Origin: Meira nashicola
Taxonomy: Eukaryota > Basidiomycota > Exobasidiomycetes > Exobasidiales > Brachybasidiaceae
Direction: 5' to 3'
Assembly (NCBI GenBank): GCA_001600355.1
Contig: BCJU01000001.1
Location: forward strand, 3,245,178-3,309,177
Length of the DNA: 64,000 nucleotides
Below are positions 1 through 9,541 of the stretch, one piece after another; the stretch's first letter is position 1; the number at the start of each line of letters is the position of its first letter. Position numbers and translations under genes: made by a program. The notes below the pieces were generated by a model. That model did no database searches. It was given only the letters and a program-made list of their open reading frames with translations, and was not told the origin of the DNA.

Positions 1-578
1 GCTTGTGCTACAATTGAACGCTTTACGAATGCCCACGCCAATCATTAGGAGGTGAGATCGATGTGAAGAGCAAAGTGTTAAAATTTGGTCAAAAAGCAAC
101 TCAATGTTCCATGGCAAATTTAGGTTTCGTAAGGGAGACAAACATCGAACACAAAGGAAACAGACTCTTCACAACCCTAATTCTTTTTTGCGCTAAGCCA
201 TATTTTTGAACAAAGGGAAGTGGAGCTCTTGCAGAAGTTCCGACTTCCAGTAAAGCGTGGGACACTCTGACAAGAAACAAATATTGGAATAAAGTATACA
301 ATAATATATGATAAGGCAGCTCATCTCTCTGATAAGATAAAGTTGCTTTTATGCTATGATCCAAACTACAATCCTCGCATGATCCGCAAACATATATACA
401 TGTATGTAATACGATCACTTGTGTTCCAACTGTTTGGCCTAGGATTGCAGTTTGACGCGTCAACAACACGCTTGAAAAGAACGCGTAAAGGGATTTAATA
501 TTTTTGCTTACGAATAGTCTAATCTAGTGTGTTCTTCTCCACCACGTCATCTTCTTTGGTGTGCTTACTTTTCTCAAG
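1..578. other. Intergenic region upstream of RAD27
   Basis: No convincing gene. The longest open frame here (minus strand, 101-469) has no recognisable domain and lies in ordinary AT-rich spacer. The last 130 bases hold two ACGCGT boxes listed separately. The neighbouring gene to the left lies outside the window. Confidence 0.5.
455..486 (+). promoter_or_regulatory. Pair of MluI cell-cycle boxes (ACGCGT) upstream of RAD27
   Basis: ACGCGT occurs at 455-460 and again at 481-486, 93-119 bases upstream of the RAD27 ATG. In ascomycete yeasts this hexamer (MCB) is bound by MBF and drives G1/S expression of replication genes, FEN1/RAD27 included. That it works this way here is inference; the paired sites are seen directly. 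Single ACGCGT hexamers also occur elsewhere in the window, so the pairing and the target gene are what carry weight. Confidence 0.55.
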
Positions 579-1703
579 ATGGGTATTAAAGGTTTAACAG
601 GATTAATTAGCGATGAAGCTCCAGGAGCTATTCAAGATCATGAGATTAAATCGTATTTTGGTAGAAAGGTTGCCATTGATGCAAGTATGAGCTTATATCA
701 ATTCTTAATCGCAGTTCGTCAATCTGATGGTCAACAATTGATGAGCGATAGTGGTGAAACGACGAGTCATTTGATCGGATTCTTTTATCGTACATTAAGA
801 ATGATTGATTATGGTATTAAACCAATGTATGTATTTGATGGAAAACCACCAGATCTTAAAGCAAAAGTTTTAGCAGGTCGCTTTGGTCGTCGTGAAGAAG
901 CACGGGAAGAACAAGAAGAAGAAAAGGATGTTGCAACAAATGAACGTGCAGATCAACTTGCACGTCGTCAAGTTAAAGTAACAAAAACTCATAATCAAGA
1001 AGCAAAAGATTTACTAAAACTTATGGGTATTCCTTGTATCACCGCACCCTCAGAAGCTGAAGCACAATGCGCCGAATTGGTCAAAGCTGGGAAAGTATAT
1101 GCAGTTGGATCAGAAGATATGGATACTCTTACATTCGGAACACCAGTCTTGTTAAAGCATTTAACATTCTCAGAAGCAAAACGTATGCCTGTAGCCGAAG
1201 TCAGTCTCGAGAAAGCATTAAAAGGAATGGAGATGGAGATGGATCAATTCATCGATTTGTGCATCTTGTTAGGCTGTGATTATATGGATCCAATCAAAGG
1301 TATGGGACCAAAGACAGCACTTAAACTCATTCGAGAGCATAAAACAATCGAAGGTGTATTGGAACATATCAAAGATAGTGGAAAGAAAATGGTTGTACCT
1401 GAAGTATGGCCATACGAAGAAGCTCGTGAAATTTTCCGTAAACCTGATGTAACGACAGGAGCAGAAATGGATATCAAATGGGAAGCACCAGATGTTGAAG
1501 GATTGGTGCAATTCATGTGTACCGATCGTGGATTTAACGAAGATCGAATTCGAAAAGGAGCTGATAAATTACAAAAAGCATTAGCACAAAAACAACAAGG
1601 TCGTTTAGATAGCTTCTTTACCATCAAATCACCTCAACCAAAACGTAAACAAGAAGAAGAAAAGGATAAAAAGAAACCTAACAAGAAGACTAAGAAGAAG
1701 TGA
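579..1703 (+). CDS. RAD27: Flap endonuclease 1 (FEN1/Rad27)
   Basis: Structure-specific 5' flap endonuclease that trims Okazaki-fragment flaps and acts in long-patch base excision repair in the nucleus. The 374-residue product is full length for the family. It begins [10 protein letters not shown], so I start at this ATG and not at the in-frame GTG 18 bases upstream; the free N-terminal glycine is important in the family. XPG-N region: D34 in [11 protein letters not shown] and D87 in [15 protein letters not shown] region: [12 protein letters not shown] and GSEDMDTL, then the helix-hairpin-helix with [18 protein letters not shown]. These supply the expected metal-binding acidic residues. Near the C-terminus QGRLDSFF fits a PCNA-interacting PIP box (QxxLxxFF), followed by a lysine-rich tail. 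No intron. Two MCB boxes lie just upstream. Confidence 0.97.
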   Translation: MGIKGLTGLISDEAPGAIQDHEIKSYFGRKVAIDASMSLYQFLIAVRQSDGQQLMSDSGETTSHLIGFFYRTLRMIDYGIKPMYVFDGKPPDLKAKVLAGRFGRREEAREEQEEEKDVATNERADQLARRQVKVTKTHNQEAKDLLKLMGIPCITAPSEAEAQCAELVKAGKVYAVGSEDMDTLTFGTPVLLKHLTFSEAKRMPVAEVSLEKALKGMEMEMDQFIDLCILLGCDYMDPIKGMGPKTALKLIREHKTIEGVLEHIKDSGKKMVVPEVWPYEEAREIFRKPDVTTGAEMDIKWEAPDVEGLVQFMCTDRGFNEDRIRKGADKLQKALAQKQQGRLDSFFTIKSPQPKRKQEEEKDKKKPNKKTKKK

Positions 1704-2109
1704 AAATCAAAAATTCAAATTCTTTTGTCATTGTCATTTTTGTAATATACTGTACTATTTATAAAGTCATTTTCGTAGCTCTTGTTGCATACATTTACAT
1801 ACATTTGTATCAGGAACACAATTTCATCTTTCATACATTCGTATACTCTCAACCGGCATATGTATGCAGAGCGAACGTGTATTAGCATACTTTAGCGCGC
1901 CGGCGTCTGTAAAGAAATGCCACAAATCCTCTCCGAACAATCTGCGATCGGTGACCGAGCATGTTGCAAAGATGGCTTGAGCGTTGATTCATTTCACATC
2001 ATATGACCATACATCTTATGCTAAACGACACAAGTTGATACATTTATCGATTCCTACCACCATCTTTACGTTCTCCATCCAATATACCCACTTTCCCTCA
2101 CAACCAACG
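1704..2109. other. Intergenic region, RAD27 to beta-galactosidase
   Basis: About 400 bases of 3' and 5' flanks between two genes on the same strand. It contains stops in all frames apart from short open stretches with no similarity I recognise. The 5' leader just before 2110 is pyrimidine-rich (many CA, TC and CC steps), as for many fungal promoters. Confidence 0.4.
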
Positions 2110-4518
2110 ATGGCTAACGCGTTTGGAAGGTTACTCGTAGGCTTAGCGTGTGTGGTTGGGTTGTTGCACTTTTGCAGTTCGATAAATGCTGCCGAAACTT
2201 CTAATCCTACTCAAGTACCAAAACAACATGCGTTCAGTAGTTATGATAATGCTACAGCTACATACAAACAAGAAGTAGAAGATATAAGGACGTCATGGAA
2301 GGAAGAGATAAGATTCTTAGTGGATTATTATCCTTCACAATGGCCAAGAGAATTTTGGTCTCGTGATGCATCAAGGATGGCAAATGCATCAATCACGCAT
2401 GTTCGTATTTCTGAATTCGATTGGGCGTTATTAGAACCGAGTGAAGGTAATTACGATTGGAATTTATTGGATGATAGCATTGAAGTATTAGCTCAACATG
2501 GTCTCAAAGTTATCCTTGGAACACCAACTTGCACACCACCAATGTGGATCGTACGAAAATACGATATCCTCGGCGTGAATGATGAAATGCACGTACGAAG
2601 ATTTGGCTCAAGACGACATTACAGTTTCAGTTCTCCGGATTATTTGACATTATCAAAAGGTATAGTAAGAGCAATGGCACAACGATATGGTGATAATGAA
2701 CACGTAGATGCATGGCAATTGGATAACGAATTCGGTAATTCACGTACTGCACGTTCCTTCGATCAACATTCTACCAGAAAATTCCGACAATGGCTTTCTG
2801 AGAAATACGGTACGATTCAAGAGTTAAACAAACGTCAAGGTAGAGTATTTTGGTCAAGTCAATATGATACATTTGATGATATTCTCCCGCCTACATTAGA
2901 GAATGAAGAAAGCAGTCCAGCTTTACGTTTGGATTGGTTTCATTTTTCATCTGATCAATTAATCTCTTTCTCAGCTGAGCAAGCAGAAACTGTTCGTGAA
3001 GTTGCACGAGAGAATGGATATAAAGCTAAACCCATCACAACAAATTTCATGGGATTTGAATTTTCATTTGATCACTATAAATTTATGGAAGAGACTGGAA
3101 TTGATTTTGCAACATGGGATTCTTATCCTCTGGGAAATGGAGAAGAGTTGGAATGGGCGCCCGAAAGTGAGAAGTTGTTGTATGCACGCACTGGTCGTCC
3201 TGATCATCAAGCTTTACAACATTCAATCTTTCGAGGAATCGCTGGCGTACGAAATGGTAATCAACCTCGCGGACCATGGGGTATCATGGAATCACCTCTT
3301 GGTCCAGTAAATTGGGCAAGCGCTAATCCTTCTCCTGCTCCAGGAATTGTACGGCTATGGCTACACGATATGACCGCTCATGGCTCTTCTTTGAATGGTA
3401 TATTCCGTTGGAGACAAGTACCTTATGGACAAGAGCAAATGCATTCAGGAATGTTGCGACCTGATGATGAACCTGACATTGCATTCGGAGAACATCAAAC
3501 TGCAGTGAGCGACGTTGAGCAATTATATAAAGCAAAGGTGGATCTCGCAACCAACAATGCCAAATCTGCTCCAAAGATTGCTCTCGTGTTTGATTTTGCT
3601 TCTCATTGGTTCATTGAAGCGCAACCGCAAAGTGGTCGTTATGTACGGTCAACTTTTGTTGATTATACGTTCCAGTATCCTGAGCTATTTTCCAATTGGT
3701 TTTCAGCCTTGCGTAGATTGGCTTTGGATGTTGATGTAGTTGGCCCAAAAACCAATTTAAGTCAATATGACCTTGTTTTGATTCCAACAATGGTCAACAT
3801 TACCACGGAAATGAACGCTGCTCTTTCTCAATTTAAAGGTGATGTCATCGTTGGTCCAAGAACATCAAGTAAAATTGACCCTCTCTCAATCCCTGAAGGT
3901 CTTGCTCCTGCTCAAGGCGCATTACGTGATCGTCTTCCATTAAAAGTCACACGATCAGAATCACTACATAAGAATGGTGGATTGGGTGACAAAGTTCGTC
4001 TTCATGGTGATTTATGCTTTACAAAAGATACAGATCAATGCGTTTATCCTGTAGAGATTTGGTCGGAATGGCTTGAATGTGAACGTGAAGGTAAGAAAGC
4101 AGTCGAATTTTATTCTGCAACATATGAAGGTTATCGAAACGGAAAACCTGCAATTTGTTCGCATATCGAAGAATCAAATCATTCTGATATTTTGGATAGG
4201 AGAACGACATATATTGGTTGGTATGCAAAACAAGATGCATTGATGCCAATCTTTGTTCATGCAGCAAAGAGAAGAGGCATTAAAACTTTACTTAATCAAG
4301 ATCCAAACATTCTTCACGATTTGGGAAAACATGTTCGTTTTGCTCGTCGTGGTGACGCTTTATTTGCTTTTAATTATGATGATAAAAAGGAAGCAGATTT
4401 AGTCTTACCAAGGACAAAAGATACACATTTCCAGCTTCTCGTAGGACATACTCCTGATCATGAACACAAAATTGCCAAAAGCGGAGTCAATATCTACCGC
4501 ATCTCTACAAATGTGTAG
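2110..4518 (+). CDS. Secreted GH42-like beta-galactosidase
   Basis: Predicted extracellular glycoside hydrolase, 802 residues. I start at the ATG at 2110 because it is followed at once by a signal peptide (FGRLLVGLACVVGLLHFCSS, cleavage near NAAE); an in-frame ATG at 1984 would bury it behind 42 extra residues. The N-terminal TIM barrel reads like GH42: DYYPSQWP, then VRISEFDWALLEPSEGNYDW, then VILGTPTCTPPMW. DAWQLDNEFG carries the probable acid/base Glu207, and WGIMESPLGPVNW the probable nucleophile Glu394. A middle region (about 510-640) resembles the trimerisation domain, and a small beta-rich C-terminus follows. Known GH42 enzymes cleave terminal beta-D-galactosides. The family is mostly bacterial and uncommon in fungi, so acquisition by transfer is possible, although codon use looks like the neighbours. 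Confidence 0.88.
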   Translation: MANAFGRLLVGLACVVGLLHFCSSINAAETSNPTQVPKQHAFSSYDNATATYKQEVEDIRTSWKEEIRFLVDYYPSQWPREFWSRDASRMANASITHVRISEFDWALLEPSEGNYDWNLLDDSIEVLAQHGLKVILGTPTCTPPMWIVRKYDILGVNDEMHVRRFGSRRHYSFSSPDYLTLSKGIVRAMAQRYGDNEHVDAWQLDNEFGNSRTARSFDQHSTRKFRQWLSEKYGTIQELNKRQGRVFWSSQYDTFDDILPPTLENEESSPALRLDWFHFSSDQLISFSAEQAETVREVARENGYKAKPITTNFMGFEFSFDHYKFMEETGIDFATWDSYPLGNGEELEWAPESEKLLYARTGRPDHQALQHSIFRGIAGVRNGNQPRGPWGIMESPLGPVNWASANPSPAPGIVRLWLHDMTAHGSSLNGIFRWRQVPYGQEQMHSGMLRPDDEPDIAFGEHQTAVSDVEQLYKAKVDLATNNAKSAPKIALVFDFASHWFIEAQPQSGRYVRSTFVDYTFQYPELFSNWFSALRRLALDVDVVGPKTNLSQYDLVLIPTMVNITTEMNAALSQFKGDVIVGPRTSSKIDPLSIPEGLAPAQGALRDRLPLKVTRSESLHKNGGLGDKVRLHGDLCFTKDTDQCVYPVEIWSEWLECEREGKKAVEFYSATYEGYRNGKPAICSHIEESNHSDILDRRTTYIGWYAKQDALMPIFVHAAKRRGIKTLLNQDPNILHDLGKHVRFARRGDALFAFNYDDKKEADLVLPRTKDTHFQLLVGHTPDHEHKIAKSGVNIYRISTNV

Positions 4519-4693
4519 ATGCTATTCATTATACTGAATGAAAGCTACGATCATGTTATATATTACAGATTAATGATATTTGTACAGAAAGAAGAGTGCT
4601 TGACATGTCTTGAGTAGAAGCGACTTTCTCGAATATGGTACTATATTACAGTTGAATTGCGGCTGAGGTATATTTGGGTTGTAAAGTAATCGT

Positions 4694-6043
4694 TTACCAA
4701 ACAACATCCAATTGATCATCTTCATCAACTTCCAAATCCTGCATCGTTTGTTTGTCTGAAAGGATTTCACCATCAAAGCGAATACGTACTTTTGAGATTC
4801 GATCACTTGGAATTTTGGCACGATGAGTGTTGATGAAATGATTCAAAAGTGTACCAACTACAGTTGTTGGTTTCACATTGACAGATTCTTGAATTCCGCC
4901 TTCTGCTTTTAGAATCACAGGAATACGTTTTTCTTCTTCAACGACAGGTGCGATTTCTTTCACTGGTGGCGGGGTTGGAACTGGTGGATCTTGCGCTTTT
5001 ATTGTTTTGAAGTCTTTTGAATCGTTATTCGTCCCTGCAGTACTTGTGGCTAGTCTCACATCCAAAACTTCGATGGGTGATGAATCTCGATCGTTTCGAG
5101 TATGACTACGGAGACTAGCTTTTATGGATCCTGTAGGAATACTGTCATCTGAATCGGATAAGACAATGGCACTTTGAATTTTTGCAGGTGCTGCTCTAGT
5201 TTGTATTGGCTGGGAGGGAGGGTTCTGACTCTTTGAGGGAATAGGGCGTACTTCCCTCATCTGTTGTCGTAATTGGGAACCACCTTCACGATACATTCTC
5301 AGAAGTTCGGGATTAATGCTTTGATTGAAATTATCGTTATTGTACAAGCTCTCCAGAGATGCATCATCGTTAATGTCTTCAACTGAGCCACCGTTTTGCT
5401 TCATGAATGTTGTTACAGTTGCTCTCAACATTTCGAGCTTTTCACGTGGGACTTCTGGAGGAGGAGTTAGCTCGCGTGAACGAGATCGTTGTCTTGCCTT
5501 CTTTTTCGGCTGTTGAGAATGCTTTCTAGAGGATCTACCCCCAAGAGTTGAATCCCTCATAGCTTCATCGTCCTCGTCAGTGTCGTCTATGTCACTATCT
5601 AATCCAAAAGACTTCTTCTTGGAATCTTTCTTTGCCCATTCTGCACGATATGCTCTCTTGTGATCTTTTGAACGTTTTTTGTCCTGAGGCGTATTTTGAG
5701 ATTCGTCCATCAATTCATCTTCTTCCTCATCATCATCGTCAAAATTAATTGGACCAGGGTTTTGCAAATTGGTGAGCTTGGCTGTGTTGCAAAAGAAATC
5801 ATCATCGTCGTCGTCATCTAAATCGTCACCATGGGCAGAGAAAGTTGTATTGGAAGATGTTCTTTGAAAATCTCCTGACATTTTATTCTTGCTAGGAGAG
5901 GCAATCGCAGATACTGCCGGTGATTTGGAATGTGCAGATAAACTGCTCTCTATTTCATCTCTGGCTTCATCTGAACCAGGTTCTTGAGATGCTTGAGCTC
6001 TGGGTCTTGGTCGAAATTTTGGACGATTTTTCAAAGCGCTCAT
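4694..6043 (-). CDS. SUMO-like-domain protein (Rad60/Esc2/NIP45 type)
   Basis: Product of 449 residues. The N-terminal two thirds is low complexity: acidic runs (DDLDDDDDDDFF, DDDDEEEDELMDE), basic stretches with likely nuclear signals (KKKARQRSRSREL) and a short DDSI acidic patch near 300. The last 65 residues form a ubiquitin/SUMO-like fold: VNVKPTTVVGTLLNHFI, KVRIRFDGEILSDKQTMQDL, and a terminal DEDDQLDVVW. There is no C-terminal GG, so it is not a conjugated modifier. This matches the Rad60-SLD family, nuclear SUMO mimics that act in genome stability and replication-fork repair. Orthology to Rad60, Esc2 or NIP45 is inferred from architecture. It converges on the beta-galactosidase gene and is divergent from BRF1. 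Confidence 0.75.
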   Translation of the reverse strand: MSALKNRPKFRPRPRAQASQEPGSDEARDEIESSLSAHSKSPAVSAIASPSKNKMSGDFQRTSSNTTFSAHGDDLDDDDDDDFFCNTAKLTNLQNPGPINFDDDDEEEDELMDESQNTPQDKKRSKDHKRAYRAEWAKKDSKKKSFGLDSDIDDTDEDDEAMRDSTLGGRSSRKHSQQPKKKARQRSRSRELTPPPEVPREKLEMLRATVTTFMKQNGGSVEDINDDASLESLYNNDNFNQSINPELLRMYREGGSQLRQQMREVRPIPSKSQNPPSQPIQTRAAPAKIQSAIVLSDSDDSIPTGSIKASLRSHTRNDRDSSPIEVLDVRLATSTAGTNNDSKDFKTIKAQDPPVPTPPPVKEIAPVVEEEKRIPVILKAEGGIQESVNVKPTTVVGTLLNHFINTHRAKIPSDRISKVRIRFDGEILSDKQTMQDLEVDEDDQLDVVW

Positions 6044-6391
6044 TTTGTGGCAAATTTCATACTTCTTCTAGTAAGGGAAAGGTAAGTGTATTGGAGGAGG
6101 AGGTGTAGGGGAATGGTAGAAGATGATAACCAGTACACAATGCCCAATCTCCGCACAACAAAGACTCACACAGAGCAACCAACCCTTTTACTGATATTAA
6201 CACACATTTACGCGTTCTTGCGAATCAACACACTTTTGCAGTCACACGTGAACCAAGTCAATTGTGGTTATTTTTTGGATCGATAATTTTATATGCAGGT
6301 TCAATAGACGTGCATTTCTCCTCTTTTATTGTTCATTTCATTTGGCCACCATTCCTTTACTGAGATCAAAGTTTAAAGCCTACCTTTCAAG
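6044..6391. promoter_or_regulatory. Divergent promoter between SUMO-like gene and BRF1
   Basis: 348 bases separate the two start codons, so both promoters must lie here. I see no clear TATA box and no shared named motif; short open frames in it have no recognisable domain. Confidence 0.45.
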
Positions 6392-8344
6392 ATGGCTATC
6401 TGCCCTTCTTGTCAATCGACGGATGTTGAACAATCAGAAGCTCAAATCGTTTGTAAGGTTTGCGGTACAGTTTTAGAAGATTCACAAATCGTATCGGATG
6501 TCACATTTGCAGAAAATAGTGCAGGAGGTGCAGTAGTTCAAGGTAGTTACGTTGGAAATGAACAAAGAGGTGCAAGAACGCAAGGTCCGGGTGGATTTAG
6601 AAGTGGTGGTGTTGGTGCTTCTCGTGAACAGACTGTTTCTAATGCACGTTATGCAATTCGTGCTTTAGGATCGGCAAAACGCGTTCCACCTGCTACGATT
6701 GAAAAAGCAGGTAGATTATTTCAATTAGCATTAGAAGGAGGAACATACAAAGCAGATGGCAGTGAACCACATAACTTTGTACTAGGGCGTAAATCAGAAT
6801 ATACACAAGCAAGTTGTTTATACGTCGCATGCAGAATGGATCAAACGAATCATATGCTTATCGATTTCGCAGATGCAATTGGTGTCAATGTATTTGTATT
6901 GGGTCGTTCTTACCTTCGCTTAATTCGATGCTTAGGTTTTAAAATGCCAATTATCGATCCGTCAATCTACATATCTCGATTTGCCAGCTTACTTGATTTT
7001 GGAGATGAAACTCAACGTGTAGCTACGGATGCAACACGTTTGGTAAAAAGATTCAATAAGGATTGGATCACGCATGGACGACGACCGGCTGGTATTTGTG
7101 GTGCTTGTCTGCTGCTAGCTGCAAGAATGAATAACTTCCGTCGATCGATTGCTGAAATTATTCAAGTTGTAAAAATTGCTGATGTCACATTACGGAAACG
7201 ACTTGAAGAATTCAAAGAAACATCTAGCAGTAAATTGACAATTGATGATTTCCGAAATATTTGGTTGGAGGAAGAGAATGAACCGCCTGCATTTGCATTG
7301 CAAGGTTTGACAAAGAAGGGAAAGCAGAAAGGTTCAAAAGGACGACCGAACAAGAAACTGAAAGGGGAAGATGAAAATGATGAGGATGAGGAAGAAGGAG
7401 GTAATGAGGCCGATGTCGAGGGGGACGATGAAGAGGAGCGACAGCAGGCAGTTGACCCAAGACTTGAAGCCCTAGCTGATCAAGCAACACATGCAGAAAT
7501 ATCGCAATACCTTGACGAAGATGCAGCGAGAGATTTGCAAAATAAGGATGCGGAAGCTGCGCAAATCAAAAGCTCTCAGAAAGAGTTACCTGCCCTTGAT
7601 GATGAACTAGCAGGATTGGATGAGGAAGAACTGGAGTCATTCATTCTTTCTCCCGAGGAAGTCAAGATCAAAGAGAGAGTTTGGGTCGAATTCAATCGGG
7701 ACTACCTAGAACGAACACTTGAACGTCAACTGAAGATGGAAGCAGATATCAAAGCTGGAATCAATCCTAAACCTGCCAGAAGGAAGAGGAGCAGACCACG
7801 CGATTCGTCTGCAGCTCCTTCAACTGCTGCCGAATCTACGAAACAAATGTTACGCAAGAAGAATTTCAGTAGACGATTGAATTACGATAAGATCAGTTCG
7901 CTCTTTGATGAAGTACAATCACCTATGAAGGCAAAACGTAGTCATTCAGATGCAGAAGATGAAGAAGAAGTGGAAGATGAAATTTATCATGGTTTGGTGA
8001 GAGAAGGACGTCCTAGAAGTGATTCATTATACAATAGCGAAGCAGAAACGACTGATGGAGAAGTGATTGTAGAAGAAGAAGGAAATGTCTTACCAAGCAA
8101 TCATCCTGACGTACGTAGAAGATCAAAAAGAGATTTGCAAATGCGTGATAAACGTAAAAGAAATGCAAATTCATCTGGACGTGGAGAAGAGAGTGAAGCG
8201 GATGGAGCGACGAGTCATGGAGGAGCAACGGATGCTGAAACCGATCATGATGATCAAGACAATTGGATGGCTGGAATTCCAGGTTATCGACGAGATAGCG
8301 AAGCGATCGCTGAAGAAGATTTATATGAGCAAGAGTACGAATAG
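6392..8344 (+). CDS. BRF1: TFIIIB subunit Brf1
   Basis: RNA polymerase III initiation factor of 650 residues; with TBP and Bdp1 it forms TFIIIB at tRNA and 5S genes. A TFIIB-type zinc ribbon sits at the N-terminus with Cys4, Cys7, Cys21 and Cys24 (CPSCQ...CKVCG). Two cyclin-like repeats follow: about 85-165 (RAGRLFQLAL, ASCLYVACRM) and about 180-270 (RRPAGICGACLLLAARMN). After an acidic/basic linker (about 310-360), FSRRLNYDKISSLFDE near 491-506 matches the conserved Brf1-specific block that binds TBP and Bdp1. The C-terminal tail is rich in Glu, Asp and Arg. TFIIB itself is shorter and lacks this extension, so Brf1 is favoured. No intron seen. Confidence 0.95.
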   Translation: MAICPSCQSTDVEQSEAQIVCKVCGTVLEDSQIVSDVTFAENSAGGAVVQGSYVGNEQRGARTQGPGGFRSGGVGASREQTVSNARYAIRALGSAKRVPPATIEKAGRLFQLALEGGTYKADGSEPHNFVLGRKSEYTQASCLYVACRMDQTNHMLIDFADAIGVNVFVLGRSYLRLIRCLGFKMPIIDPSIYISRFASLLDFGDETQRVATDATRLVKRFNKDWITHGRRPAGICGACLLLAARMNNFRRSIAEIIQVVKIADVTLRKRLEEFKETSSSKLTIDDFRNIWLEEENEPPAFALQGLTKKGKQKGSKGRPNKKLKGEDENDEDEEEGGNEADVEGDDEEERQQAVDPRLEALADQATHAEISQYLDEDAARDLQNKDAEAAQIKSSQKELPALDDELAGLDEEELESFILSPEEVKIKERVWVEFNRDYLERTLERQLKMEADIKAGINPKPARRKRSRPRDSSAAPSTAAESTKQMLRKKNFSRRLNYDKISSLFDEVQSPMKAKRSHSDAEDEEEVEDEIYHGLVREGRPRSDSLYNSEAETTDGEVIVEEEGNVLPSNHPDVRRRSKRDLQMRDKRKRNANSSGRGEESEADGATSHGGATDAETDHDDQDNWMAGIPGYRRDSEAIAEEDLYEQEYE

Positions 8345-8573
8345 ATATACCACAATCTTCTTCACCTTACTGTATCATAGAATGCTCTTTTTTCTCATTT
8401 GTACAATAGTAGGACATGACTTGTAAATTTGATGAACAAGCAAAGAGAGAAAAGTTGGGATTTCATGTCTATGTTAGAGTTGCATATGAAGGATGTGTAT
8501 TATGTCTGATAATTGATCTGATTTTGCAAAAGCGGTGACAAGCGGCCAAAATGCTCGGGCAAGCTTGATGAGA

Positions 8574-8590
8574 GTATAAAGTATAAAAGC
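8574..8590 (+). promoter_or_regulatory. TATA box region of the 8.6-kb secreted-protein gene
   Basis: GTATAAAGTATAAAAGC gives two overlapping TATA elements about 46-60 bases before the ATG at 8636. The small secreted-protein genes of the window commonly carry a TATA element at this distance, unlike most housekeeping genes here. Confidence 0.5.
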
Positions 8591-8635
8591 AAGGCGATTC
8601 TAGAATGATTCACACAATCTCTTCCAACCGATATC

Positions 8636-8992
8636 ATGGGTTTATTATTTTTCGCCATTACCTTCTTCTTAGTGTACTGCTTACACTTCATCGTACTTTG
8701 TTCTTTTGATGATAATAAAGAACAAACAAAAGGAAATATGGATTATCATCTTGTCAAACTTTCACGAGCACGAAACAATTATGACAAAGCTGTTTTGAAT
8801 GAAGTTAAAGAGTTTTATAAAGGAAAAATTGATAAAAATATTGAGAGTATTCATGATATTCGAGATGAAAGAAAAACTCCAGGAACGAAAACTTTAGCTC
8901 ACATTGACGAAAAAGATAAAGGCTTTCGAGAAAAGTGTAAGCGCAAATCTAAAAAGAGAAAAACACCAAGTAGTCCCACAGTTTCGTTGTAA
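8636..8992 (+). CDS. Small secreted protein, family 3 short member
   Basis: 118 residues, no known domain. An N-terminal hydrophobic segment (about residues 2-23, LLFFAITFFLVYCLHFIVLC) looks like a signal peptide or anchor. The mature part is strongly basic and probably helical. It shares three blocks with each repeat of the next gene at 9542: KGNMDYHLVKLSRARNNYDKAV against KGDxxYHxxKxxKAxxNxxxAV, YKGKIDKNIESIHDI against YDGKxKKNLxSMYHL, and PGTKTLAHIDEKDK against PGxKxLxYIxxKE. It lacks the roughly 25-residue TVEEAKAH segment found in both repeats of that neighbour. Its tail is lysine-rich (KCKRKSKKRKTPSS). Function unknown; secretion is inferred. Confidence 0.7.
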   Translation: MGLLFFAITFFLVYCLHFIVLCSFDDNKEQTKGNMDYHLVKLSRARNNYDKAVLNEVKEFYKGKIDKNIESIHDIRDERKTPGTKTLAHIDEKDKGFREKCKRKSKKRKTPSSPTVSL

Positions 8993-9541
8993 GTTAATAT
9001 GATGTATAATGAAAATATACGTGACATAAAAATTGTAAAGCGAGAGAAGGATAAAATATAGAGGAAAGGAAGACATGGTCTAAATTAAGACCATTACAAG
9101 CTTAACCTTTTACTCCTTTCTTTTTTTTCCTCTTCTTTTTGGCCTTGGTAATTTTTGATTGTTTTCAAGAGCATGCATACTGGTAAGGTTTGCATTAGTT
9201 TTTGCTTCATAATATTCAACACAGCTGTGTTAAACAATAAAGTCCCGAGGTATAAATGAAAGGCGTCAAAGTATATTGCAGCTAAGATTATGTGCCCCTT
9301 TTCTGTTTAACCGAGCGTTCGAGGCGGTTTAAATTGAAACGCACCTTTGCCACGAGAAAATGCTAAGACTTTCTAACTGCAAACACCGCAATAAAGATTA
9401 TTTAGCACTGGATTTAAAGTCTTTAGTCGGGTCGTTATGCCATGAGACACACACAAAAATGAAAACAAACGGTAAGATATAAAATACAGCAAGCTTAAAT
9501 CTTTTCACCCACGAAATTAGAATTTTCATTACTGATCCAAC
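8993..9541. other. Intergenic region between family 3 genes
   Basis: Promoter of the 9542 gene plus the 3' flank of the 8636 gene. It holds a 14-base perfect palindrome AACACAGCTGTGTT at 9218-9231, a 7-base-stem hairpin at 9075-9094, and a TATA element (TATAAAA, 9478-9484) 58 bases before the next ATG. No gene seen. Confidence 0.45.

Noticed and set aside
101..469. 122-codon open frame on the minus strand
   Set aside because: No domain, no family, starts and ends in ordinary spacer next to the RAD27 promoter; length is within chance for this composition.
9075..9094. Perfect 7-base-stem hairpin (ATGGTCT ... AGACCAT)
   Set aside because: Short, AT-rich loop, and hairpins of this size occur by chance; no associated T-run or conserved context.
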